A DNA stretch of 64,000 nucleotides from Limimaricola sp. G21655-S1 (lineage in GTDB: Bacteria; Pseudomonadota; Alphaproteobacteria; Rhodobacterales; Rhodobacteraceae). Made by a program: the position numbers and the translations under genes. The notes under the pieces were generated by a model. It saw only the letters and a program-made list of their open reading frames with translations, had not been told where the DNA came from and did not search any database. Location: contig NZ_JAPWGO010000009.1 in NCBI RefSeq assembly GCF_027213785.1, forward strand, positions 109,631 to 173,630, written 5' to 3'. Positions 1 through 8,699 of this stretch are shown here, piece by piece (the first letter of the stretch is position 1; the number at the start of each line of letters is the position of its first letter).

Positions 1-363
1 CCAGTCCGGCGCGCCCTGACGCAGGTTCTCGACGAAGCCGTAGCCGTCGGTGTTGTCGGCATGGATGCCGTCTTCGCGAAAGCTCAGCGTGTTGGCCGCG
101 CCGATCCGCGCCGCGCGGGCACTGACATGATCGGCCACCTGCAGCGCCGCATGCTTGTGCGGCAAGGTCACGTTGGTACCGCGAAACCCCATGCGGGGCA
201 GGGTGCGCACGACCTGCTCGAAATCCTCCGGTTCGACGTGCATGGGCACGTAATGCCCGGCCATGCCGAGATCCGCGAGCCAGTGCGCGAAGAGCCGCGG
301 CGAGCGGGAATGGGCGATCGGGGCGCCGATGACGCCGGCCAGCGGAATGCGATGCGCGCTCAT
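1..363 (-). CDS. aroE: Shikimate dehydrogenase, N-terminal part (cut by window edge)
   Basis: NADPH-dependent reduction of 3-dehydroshikimate to shikimate in aromatic amino acid synthesis (cytoplasm). Reading the minus strand from the ATG at 363 gives 121 residues that run off the window. They begin MSAHRIPLAGVIGAPIAHSR, the start typical of AroE; the Ser-Arg-Ser substrate motif follows at about residues 19-21, then NVTLPHK with the catalytic lysine near residue 69, and NTDGYGF near residues 106-112. The start overlaps the maf stop as ATGA, so the two are translationally coupled. The maf-aroE pairing beside the origin is common in Rhodobacteraceae. The NADP-binding C-terminal half lies outside the window. 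Identification is secure. Confidence 0.95.
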   Translation of the reverse strand, partial: MSAHRIPLAGVIGAPIAHSRSPRLFAHWLADLGMAGHYVPMHVEPEDFEQVVRTLPRMGFRGTNVTLPHKHAALQVADHVSARAARIGAANTLSFREDGIHADNTDGYGFVENLRQGAPDW

Positions 364-959
364 CGTTGCAGATCTCCCCTCAGCACCAGCCAGTTGATCA
401 GCTCGACCAGCGGCAGGCCGAGCACGGTGAAATAATCGCCCATCACCCGCACGAAAAGGCGCACGCCCTCTTCCTCGAGCTTGTAGCCGCCCACCGAGTG
501 GCGGATCGATTCCCAGTTGCGGTCGACGTAATCGCGCAGATACGTCTCGGAGCATTTCGCCATGTCGAGCCGAACCACGCCGACATGGCGCCATATCGGC
601 TCACCGTCGCGGCAGACCACCGCCGCCGAAAGCAGCTGGTGGGTCCGGCCCGAAAGCCGGGTGAGCTGGTCGAGCGCCTCTTCGGGGCTTTCGGGCTTGG
701 AATAGATCTCGCCACCGAGCGCCAGTACCTGATCGCAGCCCAGAACCAGCGCGCCGGGATTGCGGTTCGAGACCTTCAGCGCCTTCATCTCCGCCAGCTT
801 GTCGGCCAGATCGCGCGGCGGCGCGCCTTCGACCAGCAACGCGGCCTTCAGCGCCGCCTCGTCGATGCGCGGCTTCTCGATATCGAACGGGATCGCGGCC
901 CCTTTGAGGAGGCTGGCGCGGATCTCGGATCCGGAGGCGAGGATGAGGGTCTGGGTCAT
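360..959 (-). CDS. maf: Maf-family nucleotide pyrophosphatase
   Basis: A 199-residue cytoplasmic Maf protein. The family hydrolyses non-canonical or modified nucleoside triphosphates (dTTP/UTP or m7GTP types) to the monophosphate. The N-terminus carries LILASGSEIRASLL, the Maf signature (usually ASxSPRR; here SEIRAS, a variation seen in alphaproteobacterial members). A conserved GCDQVL segment follows near residue 73 and a SVGGYKLEEEG segment near residue 155. The length is normal. It starts at 959 directly beside the putative origin, three bases from an 18-bp repeat, and overlaps aroE by four bases. Which substrate it prefers cannot be told from the sequence. Confidence 0.93.
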   Translation of the reverse strand: MTQTLILASGSEIRASLLKGAAIPFDIEKPRIDEAALKAALLVEGAPPRDLADKLAEMKALKVSNRNPGALVLGCDQVLALGGEIYSKPESPEEALDQLTRLSGRTHQLLSAAVVCRDGEPIWRHVGVVRLDMAKCSETYLRDYVDRNWESIRHSVGGYKLEEEGVRLFVRVMGDYFTVLGLPLVELINWLVLRGDLQR

Positions 960-961
960 GG

Positions 962-979
962 CAGCCTGTGGACGACTCT
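962..979 (+). repeat. 18-bp direct repeat, copy 1 (left origin edge)
   Basis: CAGCCTGTGGACGACTCT, identical to the copy at 1253-1270. It contains TGTGGACGA, a 7-of-9 match to the reverse DnaA box, fused to a GACTC (GANTC) site. It lies just upstream of the maf start codon. Confidence 0.9.
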
Positions 980-1082
980 AGGGAGGAATCGGGATCGAAT
1001 CATGAGCACGACTCGGTGGAAGGTTGTGACCCCTCCCGCGACTCGGGACAAGCGGGGTGAGTCGTCTCCGCGACTCAGCGAC

Positions 1083-1091
1083 TTATCCACG
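1083..1091 (+). promoter_or_regulatory. DnaA box
   Basis: TTATCCACG, one mismatch (last base) from TTATCCACA. It lies inside the putative oriC, seven bases after a GACTC site. Confidence 0.75.
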
Positions 1092-1177
1092 GGGGAAGAG
1101 CATAAGCCCGGCATTGGGGATCGTTGTGGGCAAATGGTGGAGTCAAGATCGCGACTCGGGCGCTGTATATGGCAAGC

Positions 1178-1210
1178 TGAAAATTTAAATCATTTATCTT
1201 CAGTATTTTA
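1178..1210. other. AT-rich element, candidate DNA unwinding element
   Basis: Only 5 of 33 bases are G or C (runs AAAATTTAAAT and TATTTTA), against roughly two-thirds GC around it. It lies between the two strong DnaA boxes, as expected for an unwinding element. Inference from composition and position. Confidence 0.7.
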
Positions 1211-1252
1211 GCCGATGTATCCGAGTCGTTCCGATGGCCTCGACTGCAGGCC

Positions 1253-1270
1253 CAGCCTGTGGACGACTCT
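1253..1270 (+). repeat. 18-bp direct repeat, copy 2 (right origin edge)
   Basis: Exact second copy of the repeat at 962-979, 291 bp away and in the same orientation. It again joins a TGTGGACGA box-like sequence to GACTC, and lies 24 bp before the second TTATCCACG box. Confidence 0.9.
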
Positions 1271-1293
1271 GAGGATATGCCGTCAACGACCGC

Positions 1294-1302
1294 TTATCCA
1301 CG
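1294..1302 (+). promoter_or_regulatory. DnaA box
   Basis: TTATCCACG, identical to the box at 1083 and in the same orientation; right part of the putative oriC, upstream of hemJ. Confidence 0.75.
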
Positions 1303-1376
1303 GCCCTACTACCCTCTTCATCTTTTCTTTTATCCTTATTCATTTGAGAAGGAGCCGGTCTGAGAAAGGGACCGAG

Positions 1377-1826
1377 ATGACCGACTTCGCCGCCTACGCC
1401 TATCCGTGGATAAAGACGGGACACATCCTGTCCTTCGTGGCGTGGATGGCGGGCATGTTCTACCTGCCCCGGCTCTTCGTGTACCACGCGGAGCGGGCAG
1501 AGAGCGGCTCGCAGCTCGACGAGACCTTCCAGATCATGGAGACGAAGCTCCTGAAGCTGATCATGGGGCCGGCGATGATCTCGACCTGGCTCTTCGGGCT
1601 GCTGCTGATCTCCTTCGGCGTCGTTGACTGGTCCGAGCCCTGGCCCTGGATCAAGGCGGCCGCGGTGCTGGCGATGACCGGGATGCATGGCTGGCTGTCG
1701 AAGCGGCGCAAGGAGTTCGCCGCGGGCACCAACAGCCGCAGCGGCAGGCAATACCGCATCGCCAACGAGGTGCCGACGCTGCTCTTGCTGGTGATCGTGG
1801 TGGCGGTGGTGGTGCGCCCGTTCTGA
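1377..1826 (+). CDS. hemJ: Protoporphyrinogen IX oxidase HemJ (UPF0093/CopD-like membrane protein)
   Basis: A 149-residue inner-membrane protein. HemJ oxidises protoporphyrinogen IX to protoporphyrin IX, the second-last step of haem synthesis, in bacteria that lack HemG or HemY. The N-terminus has [20 protein letters not shown] with the conserved histidine near residue 17; YLPRLFVYH (second conserved histidine) and KRRKEF also fit the family. About four membrane spans are visible. An upstream in-frame extension to 1215 runs through the origin and has no family similarity. The ATG at 1377 follows GAGAAAGGG at a suitable distance. The gene sits between oriC and rho, matching the hem gene found next to origins elsewhere in the class. 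Confidence 0.92.
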   Translation: MTDFAAYAYPWIKTGHILSFVAWMAGMFYLPRLFVYHAERAESGSQLDETFQIMETKLLKLIMGPAMISTWLFGLLLISFGVVDWSEPWPWIKAAAVLAMTGMHGWLSKRRKEFAAGTNSRSGRQYRIANEVPTLLLLVIVVAVVVRPF

Positions 1827-1845
1827 GGCATCCCGCTGCGCGGCG

Positions 1846-1874
1846 TTGACGTGCGACTTATCCACGCCTAAGAC
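1846..1874 (+). promoter_or_regulatory. Predicted rho promoter with a DnaA box in its spacer
   Basis: TTGACG (1846-1851), 17-base spacer, TAAGAC (1869-1874): a good sigma-70-type match. The spacer contains TTATCCACG at 1858-1866, the third copy of the exact 9-mer found twice in oriC. Inference: DnaA binding could block or tune transcription of rho. Confidence 0.55.
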
Positions 1875-1883
1875 TGCTCCCGC

Positions 1884-1899
1884 TTGCCCGTCCGGGCAA
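1884..1899 (+). other. Small hairpin in the rho leader
   Basis: TTGCCC / GGGCAA with loop GTCC, inside the 85-base leader between the predicted promoter and the rho start. No T run follows, so it is not an intrinsic terminator. rho leaders are often sites of autogenous control; whether this hairpin takes part is unknown. Confidence 0.35.
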
Positions 1900-1959
1900 A
1901 GCGATTCCATTTTCACGACCGACAAGAGCGGCCCGCGGGCTGCCACAGGACCGTTTCCC

Positions 1960-3234
1960 ATGTCCCAGGACCGCCTGAACCTCGCCGATCTCAAGGCGCA
2001 GAGCCCGAAGGATCTTCTCTCGCTGGCCGAAGAACTGGAGATCGAGAACGCCTCGACCATGCGCAAGGGCGACATGATGTTCGCCATCCTCAAGGAGCGC
2101 GCCGAGGAGGACTGGGTCATCGGCGGCGACGGCGTGCTCGAGGTGCTGCAGGACGGCTTCGGCTTCCTGCGCAGTCCCGAGGCCAACTATCTGCCGGGTC
2201 CCGACGACATCTACGTCTCGCCCGACATGATCCGCCAGTTCTCCCTGCGCACCGGCGACACGGTCGAGGGCGTGATTCAGGAGCCGAACGAGAACGAGCG
2301 TTACTTCGCTCTGGTCAGCGTCGAGAAGATCAACTTCGAGGATCCCGACCGCGCCCGCCACAAGGTGGCCTTCGACAACCTCACGCCGCTCTATCCCGAT
2401 GAGCGGCTGAAGATGGAAGTCGAGGAAGAGGCCGCGACCAAGGATCGCTCGGCCCGGATCATCGATCTGGTGGCGCCGATCGGCAAGGGCCAGCGTTCGC
2501 TCATCGTGGCGCCGCCGCGCACCGGCAAGACGGTGCTCCTGCAGAACATCGCCCACTCGATCGAGAAGAACCATCCCGAGTGCTATCTCATCGTACTGCT
2601 GATCGACGAGCGGCCCGAGGAGGTCACCGACATGCAGCGCTCGGTCAAGGGCGAGGTCGTCTCCTCGACCTTCGACGAGCCCGCGACACGGCACGTGGCC
2701 GTGTCCGAGATGGTGATCGAGAAGGCCAAGCGTCTCGTCGAGCACAAGCGCGACGTGGTCATCCTGCTGGATTCGATCACCCGTCTCGGCCGCGCCTTCA
2801 ACACCACGGTTCCGTCATCGGGCAAGGTGCTGACCGGCGGTGTCGACGCCAACGCGCTGCAGCGGCCCAAGCGGTTCTTCGGCGCGGCGCGCAACATCGA
2901 GGAGGGCGGCTCGCTCACCATCATCGCGACCGCGCTCATCGACACCGGCAGCCGTATGGACGAGGTGATCTTCGAGGAGTTCAAGGGCACCGGCAACTCC
3001 GAGATCGTGCTCGACCGCAAGGTGGCGGACAAGCGCGTCTTCCCGGCGATGGACATTCTCAAATCCGGCACCCGCAAGGAGGATCTTCTGGTCGAGAAGG
3101 TCGATCTTCAGAAGACCTATGTGCTGCGCCGCATCCTGAACCCGATGGGAACCACCGACGCGATCGAGTTCCTGATCTCGAAGCTGAAGCAGACCAAGAC
3201 CAACTCGGACTTCTTCGACTCCATGAACACCTGA
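1960..3234 (+). CDS. rho: Transcription termination factor Rho
   Basis: Hexameric RNA helicase that ends transcription at Rho-dependent sites. From the ATG at 1960 it is 424 residues, the usual size; the frame stays open back to 1846, but that extension crosses the promoter and is not Rho-like. In order: the N-terminal helical domain ([13 protein letters not shown]), a cold-shock-type RNA-binding fold ([23 protein letters not shown] near residues 62-85), and the RecA-type ATPase with Walker A PPRTGKT at residues 185-191, Walker [15 protein letters not shown] and the GGVDANAL loop. The C-terminus ends SDFFDSMN. No insertion of the kind seen in some high-GC Rho proteins is present. It lies just upstream of mnmE. 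Confidence 0.98.
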   Translation: MSQDRLNLADLKAQSPKDLLSLAEELEIENASTMRKGDMMFAILKERAEEDWVIGGDGVLEVLQDGFGFLRSPEANYLPGPDDIYVSPDMIRQFSLRTGDTVEGVIQEPNENERYFALVSVEKINFEDPDRARHKVAFDNLTPLYPDERLKMEVEEEAATKDRSARIIDLVAPIGKGQRSLIVAPPRTGKTVLLQNIAHSIEKNHPECYLIVLLIDERPEEVTDMQRSVKGEVVSSTFDEPATRHVAVSEMVIEKAKRLVEHKRDVVILLDSITRLGRAFNTTVPSSGKVLTGGVDANALQRPKRFFGAARNIEEGGSLTIIATALIDTGSRMDEVIFEEFKGTGNSEIVLDRKVADKRVFPAMDILKSGTRKEDLLVEKVDLQKTYVLRRILNPMGTTDAIEFLISKLKQTKTNSDFFDSMNT

Positions 3235-3258
3235 CGCGGTACGCGCGAGGACTTCTCC

Positions 3259-4542
3259 ATGGACACGATCTATGCCTTGGCCACGGCGCGCGGGCGCGCC
3301 GGGGTCGCCGTCGTTCGCATCTCCGGCCCTTCGGCGCGGCGCGCGGCCGAACGGATGGCGGGTGCGCTGCCCGAGCATGGGCGCGGTCTGAGAACGCTGC
3401 GAGACGGGGACGGGGACGCGCTCGACGAGGCGCTGGTGCTGACCTTTGCCGAGGGGCGCAGCTTCACCGGGGCCGAGGTGGTCGAACTGCACCTTCATGG
3501 CAGCCGCGCGGTGATCAACGCCGTTCTGGCGCGCCTGTCCGAAATGCCGGGGTTACGCTTGGCGGAAGCCGGAGAGTTCACACGGCAGGCACTCGAGAAT
3601 GGGCGTCTCGACCTGTCGCAGGTCGAAGGCCTGGCCGATCTCATCGACGCGGAGACCGAGGCGCAGCGGCGGCAGGCGATGCGCAGCATGGCCGGCGGTC
3701 TCGGCGCGAAGGCTGACCTGTGGAAGCGGGATCTGCTCCGCGCGATGGCGCTTCTCGAGGCGGTGATCGATTTCGCGGAGGAGGATGTGCCTGTCGATGT
3801 CACGCCCGAGGTGATCGGGTTGCTCGATCGCTGCGAGACGGCGATGCGCCGGGAGATGGAGGGCGTCGGGGCCGCCGAACGAATTCGCGAGGGATTCGAG
3901 GTGGCGATCATCGGGGCGCCCAACATGGGAAAGTCTACGCTTCTCAATTACTTGGCCGGTCGTGACGCGGCGATCATCTCGGATGTGCCGGGAACCACGC
4001 GCGACGTGATCGAGGTCCGGATGGAACTCCGTGGTTTGCCGGTCACGCTGCTCGATACGGCCGGGTTGCGCGATTCCGACGATGAGGTCGAAGCCATCGG
4101 GATCGCGCGGGCGCGAAGCCGCGCCGCGAGCGCCGATCTGCGGCTGCATCTCGTGGCACCGGAAGTTTATGAGGACGGCATTTCCGGTCCGGACGACATC
4201 GTTCGGATCGGACGCGCGGATCTGCAAGCGGATCCGCGGCCGGGGATTTCCGGCAAGACCGGCACCGGTGTTGCCGAGCTGCTGGATGAAATCGCCAGCC
4301 GTCTCTCGGAAAGGACACTCGGCGCCGGGGTCGCGATCCGGGAACGGCATCGCCTGGCTCTGCGTGATGGCATCGGACACATCAACCGTTGCCGAGATAT
4401 CCTGCCGGAAGGAAGCATGAGCCTCGACTTGGCGGCGGAAGAACTCCGGCTTGCCGTCAGGGCGCTTGACAGCCTCGTCGGTCGGGTCGATGTGGAGGAT
4501 ATCCTCGGGGAGATCTTCTCCAGCTTCTGTATCGGGAAATAG
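3259..4542 (+). CDS. mnmE: tRNA modification GTPase MnmE
   Basis: With MnmG it forms the complex that adds the 5-carboxymethylaminomethyl group to wobble uridine 34 of certain tRNAs. It has 427 residues. The N-terminal folate-binding domain begins [20 protein letters not shown]. The G domain has P-loop GAPNMGKST at residues 219-227, the GTTRDVIE G2 region and DTAGLR. The protein ends FCIGK, the CxGK tail that carries the family's catalytic cysteine. It lies 24 bp after rho and just upstream of its partner mnmG, with the parS site in the junction. The G-domain segment after DTAGLR is somewhat shorter than in E. coli (454 residues), common in this group. Confidence 0.97.
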   Translation: MDTIYALATARGRAGVAVVRISGPSARRAAERMAGALPEHGRGLRTLRDGDGDALDEALVLTFAEGRSFTGAEVVELHLHGSRAVINAVLARLSEMPGLRLAEAGEFTRQALENGRLDLSQVEGLADLIDAETEAQRRQAMRSMAGGLGAKADLWKRDLLRAMALLEAVIDFAEEDVPVDVTPEVIGLLDRCETAMRREMEGVGAAERIREGFEVAIIGAPNMGKSTLLNYLAGRDAAIISDVPGTTRDVIEVRMELRGLPVTLLDTAGLRDSDDEVEAIGIARARSRAASADLRLHLVAPEVYEDGISGPDDIVRIGRADLQADPRPGISGKTGTGVAELLDEIASRLSERTLGAGVAIRERHRLALRDGIGHINRCRDILPEGSMSLDLAAEELRLAVRALDSLVGRVDVEDILGEIFSSFCIGK

Positions 4543-4546
4543 GAGT

Positions 4547-4562
4547 TGTTTCACGTGAAACA
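4547..4562. promoter_or_regulatory. parS: parS centromere site 1 (perfect palindrome)
   Basis: TGTTTCACGTGAAACA, exact match to the 16-bp parS consensus bound by ParB. It overlaps the beginning of mnmG, 3.2 kb before parB. The same DNA therefore has to serve both as a translation start region and as a ParB loading site. Confidence 0.95.
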
Positions 4563-6411
4563 GAAATCCTACGACATCGTGGTGGTCGGTGGCGGTCATG
4601 CCGGCGTCGAAGCTGCAGCTACCGCAAGCCGTATGGGCGCGAAGACGGCGCTAGTGACGATGAAGATTGCGACGATCGGCGCGATGTCCTGCAATCCCGC
4701 GATTGGCGGCTTGGGCAAGGGGCATCTCGTCCGAGAAGTCGATGCTCTCGATGGCCTGATGGGGCGAGTGGCGGATGCGTCGGGCATCCAGTTCCGCCTT
4801 TTGAACCGACGCAAGGGCCCCGCCGTCCAAGGCCCGCGGCTTCAGGCGGATCGCGACATCTATCGCAGCCGCATGCAGGCGGAGTTGAACGCGATCGAAA
4901 ACCTAGATCTCGTCGAAGGCGAGGTCTACGATCTGGTCGAGCGCGGCGGTCGGATCTGCGGCGTCGACCTGGCTGATGGAACGCGGCTGGATGCTCGGAG
5001 CGTCATTCTGACTACCGGAACCTTCCTGCGCGGCGTTCTGCATTTCGGCGCGGAAACGCGGCCGGGCGGTCGGGTAGGGGATGAACCCTCGACCCGTCTC
5101 GCGGAGCGTATCGACGGTTTCGGATTGCAAATGGGCCGGCTCAAGACCGGCACGCCGGCGCGCTTGGACGGAAAGACGATCGATTGGGCGCGCCTGGAAA
5201 TGCAGCCGGGCGACGATGATCCGGTGATGCTGTCGTTCCTGAACAAGCGTCCCGAAGCGCGTCAGATTTCCTGTGGTATCACCCATACCAATCCCGAAGC
5301 TCACGACGTGATCCGCGCGAACCTCTCGAAGTCGGCAATGCATAGCGGCAATATCAGCGGCACCGGCCCGCGCTATTGTCCTTCGATCGAAGACAAGGTC
5401 GTTCGCTTTGCCGAGAAGGAGAGCCACCAGGTTTTCCTCGAACCCGAGGGGCTGAACACCGACACGGTCTATCCGAATGGCATTTCCACCTCGCTGCCCA
5501 TTGACGTGCAGGAGACCTTCATCCGCGCGATGGTGGGGCTGGAAAACGTCCGTATCGAACAGCCCGGCTACGCCATCGAGTATGATTACATCGATCCCCG
5601 AGCGCTCACGCGCGGGCTGGAGCTGAAGGACGTCCCGGGGCTGTATCTTGCGGGGCAGATCAATGGCACGACCGGCTACGAGGAGGCGGCCGCCCAAGGC
5701 TGCGCCGCTGGCCTCGCAGCGGCGTCCGAGGCGTTGGATCGTACGCCTCCGGAGTTCAGCCGGACATCCAGCTATATTGGCGTAATGATCGACGACCTCG
5801 TCACGCGGGGCGTGACCGAGCCCTATCGCATGTTCACCTCGCGGGCGGAGTTCCGGCTGTCTCTTCGCGCGGACAACGCAGATCAGCGGATGACACCCAT
5901 GGGGCACGCTGCCGGGTGCGTGGGTGAGGTGCGCTGGGAACGGTTCTCGGCCAAGATGGACCGTCTCGAAACCGGGCGTTTGAAACTTGCGAAGCTGAGT
6001 TTCGCGCCGCGGGATCTTGCCGCACAAGGTGCAAATCTCAACCCGGATCGTCCGAGAAAGGACGGTATCGAGGCCCTGAGCATCGCCGATGTCGGCTTCG
6101 AAATGCTGCGTGCCATCGAGCCTGAACTCGCCGAAATCGACACTGATACCGCGGTTCAACTGAAGAACGATGCGATCTATAGCGCCTACGCACAGAGGCA
6201 GGATCGCGATGCCGACTCGATCCGGCGCGACGAAGCACGCCGTCTTCCTTCGGATCTCGATTACGCCAGCTTGCCCGGTCTCTCGAACGAGTTGCGGCAG
6301 AAACTCGAGGCGGCGCGCCCCCGGTCGGTAGGCGAGGCTGGAAAGATCGAGGGCATGACCGCGGCCGGTATGCTTCTGCTTATCAACGCCAGCCGTCGGA
6401 CGGCCGCATGA
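4555..6411 (+). CDS. mnmG: tRNA uridine-5-carboxymethylaminomethyl modification enzyme MnmG (GidA)
   Basis: FAD-dependent partner of MnmE in modifying wobble uridine 34. The N-terminal FAD dinucleotide fold is [41 protein letters not shown] and [13 protein letters not shown] are GidA signatures, and [16 protein letters not shown] lies near residue 370. The C-terminal helical domain ends [19 protein letters not shown]. The reading frame is open from a TTG at 4546, but the AGGAG at 4541-4545 would touch that codon. The in-frame GTG at 4555 has nine bases of spacing and gives 618 residues, so I prefer it. The choice is uncertain because parS constrains these bases. The stop overlaps rsmG as ATGA. 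Confidence 0.95.
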   Translation: MKQKSYDIVVVGGGHAGVEAAATASRMGAKTALVTMKIATIGAMSCNPAIGGLGKGHLVREVDALDGLMGRVADASGIQFRLLNRRKGPAVQGPRLQADRDIYRSRMQAELNAIENLDLVEGEVYDLVERGGRICGVDLADGTRLDARSVILTTGTFLRGVLHFGAETRPGGRVGDEPSTRLAERIDGFGLQMGRLKTGTPARLDGKTIDWARLEMQPGDDDPVMLSFLNKRPEARQISCGITHTNPEAHDVIRANLSKSAMHSGNISGTGPRYCPSIEDKVVRFAEKESHQVFLEPEGLNTDTVYPNGISTSLPIDVQETFIRAMVGLENVRIEQPGYAIEYDYIDPRALTRGLELKDVPGLYLAGQINGTTGYEEAAAQGCAAGLAAASEALDRTPPEFSRTSSYIGVMIDDLVTRGVTEPYRMFTSRAEFRLSLRADNADQRMTPMGHAAGCVGEVRWERFSAKMDRLETGRLKLAKLSFAPRDLAAQGANLNPDRPRKDGIEALSIADVGFEMLRAIEPELAEIDTDTAVQLKNDAIYSAYAQRQDRDADSIRRDEARRLPSDLDYASLPGLSNELRQKLEAARPRSVGEAGKIEGMTAAGMLLLINASRRTAA

Positions 6412-7028
6412 CCGCTGACAGCGTTTTTTACGACTTGGGTGTTTCACGTGAAACACGAGAACGTTTGATCGCTTACGCCGCACTCGTCCGCAAATGGTCC
6501 CCGGCGATCAATCTCGTTTCAAAATCCGACTTGGAACAGCTCGAAACCCGGCACATCGCCGATTCCCTGCAACTCGCTGAGTTCCTTCCTAACGCGCCTG
6601 GAACTTGGGCGGATCTCGGATCAGGGGGCGGATTTCCTGGGATCGTGGTCGCCATTTTGGCTGCCGAGCAGGAAAATGGTCTCGACTTGCATCTGGTCGA
6701 AAGCGACCAACGGAAAGCGGCATTTCTACGGACCGCTGGACGGGAGCTAGATCTCTCCCTGACCGTCCACTGCACGCGGGTCGAGCAGCTCGCTTCCTTG
6801 GGGGCGGCAACAATCAGCGCGCGTGCCTTGGCGCCGCTGACGGATCTACTGACCTATGCGCACCGGCACCTTGCGCCGGGCGGGCGATGCGTGTTCCTGA
6901 AGGGACAGACCTACGAAGCCGAGATTGACGAAGCACGTAGGACTTGGCAATTCGACGTCGATGCCCGACAGAGTGTTACCGACCCCGCAGCCCGTATCCT
7001 GCTCGTGAGCAACCTGACCCATGCCTGA
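6408..7028 (+). CDS. rsmG: 16S rRNA (guanine-527-N7) methyltransferase RsmG (GidB)
   Basis: SAM-dependent methyltransferase acting on G527 of 16S rRNA; loss gives low-level streptomycin resistance in several bacteria. It has 206 residues, a normal length. The N-terminal [15 protein letters not shown] and RHIADSLQL motifs are typical, followed by the SAM-binding loop [17 protein letters not shown] near residues 66-82 and the ARALAPL motif near 143. It overlaps mnmG by four bases and parA by eight, forming the conserved mnmG-rsmG-parA-parB operon. A second parS site is embedded in codons 11-16. Confidence 0.96.
   Translation: MTADSVFYDLGVSRETRERLIAYAALVRKWSPAINLVSKSDLEQLETRHIADSLQLAEFLPNAPGTWADLGSGGGFPGIVVAILAAEQENGLDLHLVESDQRKAAFLRTAGRELDLSLTVHCTRVEQLASLGAATISARALAPLTDLLTYAHRHLAPGGRCVFLKGQTYEAEIDEARRTWQFDVDARQSVTDPAARILLVSNLTHA
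6440..6455. promoter_or_regulatory. parS: parS centromere site 2 (perfect palindrome, inside rsmG)
   Basis: TGTTTCACGTGAAACA, identical to site 1 and 1,893 bp from it. It encodes part of GVSRETR near the rsmG N-terminus, in a different reading frame from site 1. Confidence 0.95.
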
Positions 7029-7803
7029 GACCTGTCGTATCATCGCCCTTGCCAACCAGAAGGGCGGGGTCGGGAAAACCACCACGGCAATCAACCTCGG
7101 CGCGGCTTTGGCCAAGGCCGGGCGGCGGGTCCTGCTGGTCGACATGGACCCGCAGGGCAACGCCTCCACAGGCCTCGGCCTTGCCGCCGGCGATCGTCGA
7201 TCCACTACCTACGACCTGCTACTGGGACAGGATCCCGCGTCGGAGGGGATACATGGGACGCAGGTCTATGGGCTGGATATCATCCCGGCGACGACCGATC
7301 TGAGCTCCGCCGATGTCGAGCTGATGGCCTCGGGCGGCCGCAGTCGCATGCTGCAGCGCCGTTTGGCCGAGCTTATCGTCGACAGGGGCGACTACGACTA
7401 CGTTCTGATCGATTGTCCTCCGGCGCTGAACCTTCTCACCATCAACGCGATGGTTGCCGCCGGCTCGATGATCGTGCCCTTGCAGAGCGAGTTCTTCGCG
7501 CTCGAAGGCCTCTCGCAGCTTATGCTGACATTGCGCGAGGTGCGCAGCACCGCCAACGAAGCCCTGCGGATCGAGGGCATCGTCCTGACGATGTATGATC
7601 GCCGCAACAATCTGTCCCAGCAAGTCGAGGCCGACGCGCGCGGCACCTTGGGCGATCTCGTGTTCAAGACGGTGATCCCGCGCAATGTGCGGTTGAGCGA
7701 AGCGCCGTCCCATGCCATGCCGGTTCTCGATTACGATCCCGCCTGCGCGGGCACCAAGGCCTATCTGGATCTGGCCGCAGAAGTCATTGAACGGGAGGGA
7801 TGA
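7021..7803 (+). CDS. parA: Chromosome partitioning ATPase ParA
   Basis: Soj/ParA-type ATPase that binds DNA non-specifically and moves ParB-parS complexes so that sister origins separate. It has 260 residues. The deviant Walker A KGGVGKTT is at residues 14-21, with both signature lysine 14 and lysine 19. VLLVDMDPQGN gives the A' motif and YVLIDCPPALN the Walker B. There is no N-terminal helix-turn-helix domain, so it is the short chromosomal (type Ib) form, not a long plasmid ParA. It overlaps rsmG by eight bases. The absence of repABC-type genes supports a chromosomal location. Confidence 0.97.
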   Translation: MPETCRIIALANQKGGVGKTTTAINLGAALAKAGRRVLLVDMDPQGNASTGLGLAAGDRRSTTYDLLLGQDPASEGIHGTQVYGLDIIPATTDLSSADVELMASGGRSRMLQRRLAELIVDRGDYDYVLIDCPPALNLLTINAMVAAGSMIVPLQSEFFALEGLSQLMLTLREVRSTANEALRIEGIVLTMYDRRNNLSQQVEADARGTLGDLVFKTVIPRNVRLSEAPSHAMPVLDYDPACAGTKAYLDLAAEVIEREG

Positions 7804-7811
7804 GAGCGGAT

Positions 7812-8693
7812 ATGGCCGAAAAGCAGAAGACGCGCGGTCTCGGGCGGGGGCTTTCCGCCCTCATGGCCGATGTAACCCAGGATCAGACCACCGCAGAACA
7901 GGCAAGGCGTCCCGACATGATGGTTCCGATCGAAAAGATCCGTCCCAATCCGGACCAGCCAAGGCGCCATTTCGACGAAACGGCGCTCGAGGAACTCGCA
8001 TCTTCGATCCGCGAAAAGGGTGTGATCCAGCCGCTGATCGTGCGCCGTGATCCCAATCGCGACGGCTATTTCGAAATCGTCGCCGGTGAACGCCGCTGGC
8101 GCGCCTCGCAGATCGCGAAACTGCACGAACTCCCGGTACTGATCCGCGAATACAGCGACACCGAGGTTCTCGAAGTCGCGATCATCGAGAACATCCAGCG
8201 CGCCGATCTCAATGCGATCGACGAAGCCGCCGGTTATCGGCAGCTGATGGACCGGTTCGGCCATACGCAAGAGCAACTGGCCAGCGCGCTCGGCAAGAGC
8301 CGGAGCCATATCGCGAACCTGATGCGCCTCCTGTCTCTTCCCGCGGATGTCCAGGAAATGCTGACGACCGGCCAGCTGACGGCTGGCCATGCGCGGACCT
8401 TGGTCGGCAACGAACATGCCTCCAGCCTCGCGCGCCAGATCCTGCTCAAGGGCATGTCGGTGCGCGACGCTGAATCGCTGGTCCGCAAACCCGGCAAGGC
8501 ACCGACACCGAAGGCCGCACGCAAGCCGAGCAAGGATGCCGATACCCTTCAGATCGAGAGCGAGCTTTCCGCGACGCTGCAAATGCCAGTGAGCATCGAT
8601 CACGATAGCCAAGGGGAGGGCGGCCGTATCTCGATGCGCTATCGCGATCTGGAGCAGTTGGACGACATCCTTCGAGTGCTCTCGGGGAACTGA
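7812..8693 (+). CDS. parB: Chromosome partitioning protein ParB (CTP-dependent parS clamp)
   Basis: Binds parS and spreads as a CTP-dependent DNA clamp, forming the centromere complex moved by ParA. From ATG 7812 it has 293 residues. It begins MAEKQKTRGLGRGLSALMAD, the usual ParA-interacting N-terminus, followed by IRPNPDQPRRHFDE, the CTP-binding boxes (IVAGERRWRA and IENIQRADLN) and a helix-turn-helix (TQEQLASALGKSRSHIANLMRLL). The C-terminal dimerisation segment ends LEQLDDILRVL. The ATG at 7800 overlaps the parA stop, but the ribosome-binding GGGAGGG touches it, so 7812 fits better. The two perfect parS sites lie upstream in the same operon. Confidence 0.96.
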   Translation: MAEKQKTRGLGRGLSALMADVTQDQTTAEQARRPDMMVPIEKIRPNPDQPRRHFDETALEELASSIREKGVIQPLIVRRDPNRDGYFEIVAGERRWRASQIAKLHELPVLIREYSDTEVLEVAIIENIQRADLNAIDEAAGYRQLMDRFGHTQEQLASALGKSRSHIANLMRLLSLPADVQEMLTTGQLTAGHARTLVGNEHASSLARQILLKGMSVRDAESLVRKPGKAPTPKAARKPSKDADTLQIESELSATLQMPVSIDHDSQGEGGRISMRYRDLEQLDDILRVLSGN

Positions 8694-8699
8694 GCGCTC

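Larger units (their letters stand above)
960..1376. other. oriC: Probable chromosomal replication origin (oriC)
   Basis: A 417-bp gap between divergent maf and hemJ with the expected parts of an alphaproteobacterial origin. There is an 85 percent AT stretch at 1178-1210 in otherwise GC-rich DNA. Two identical DnaA boxes TTATCCACG lie at 1083-1091 and 1294-1302, and a third copy is at 1858. Weaker 7-of-9 matches lie at 1125 (reverse), 1195 and 1330. Eleven GANTC sites fall between 974 and 1269, about ten times the random expectation. An 18-bp exact direct repeat sits at both sides. Known: Caulobacter and Rickettsia origins lie beside a hem gene, and GANTC methylation by CcrM marks replication state. 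Inference: this is oriC; dnaA itself is 55 kb away, as is usual in this group. Confidence 0.85.
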
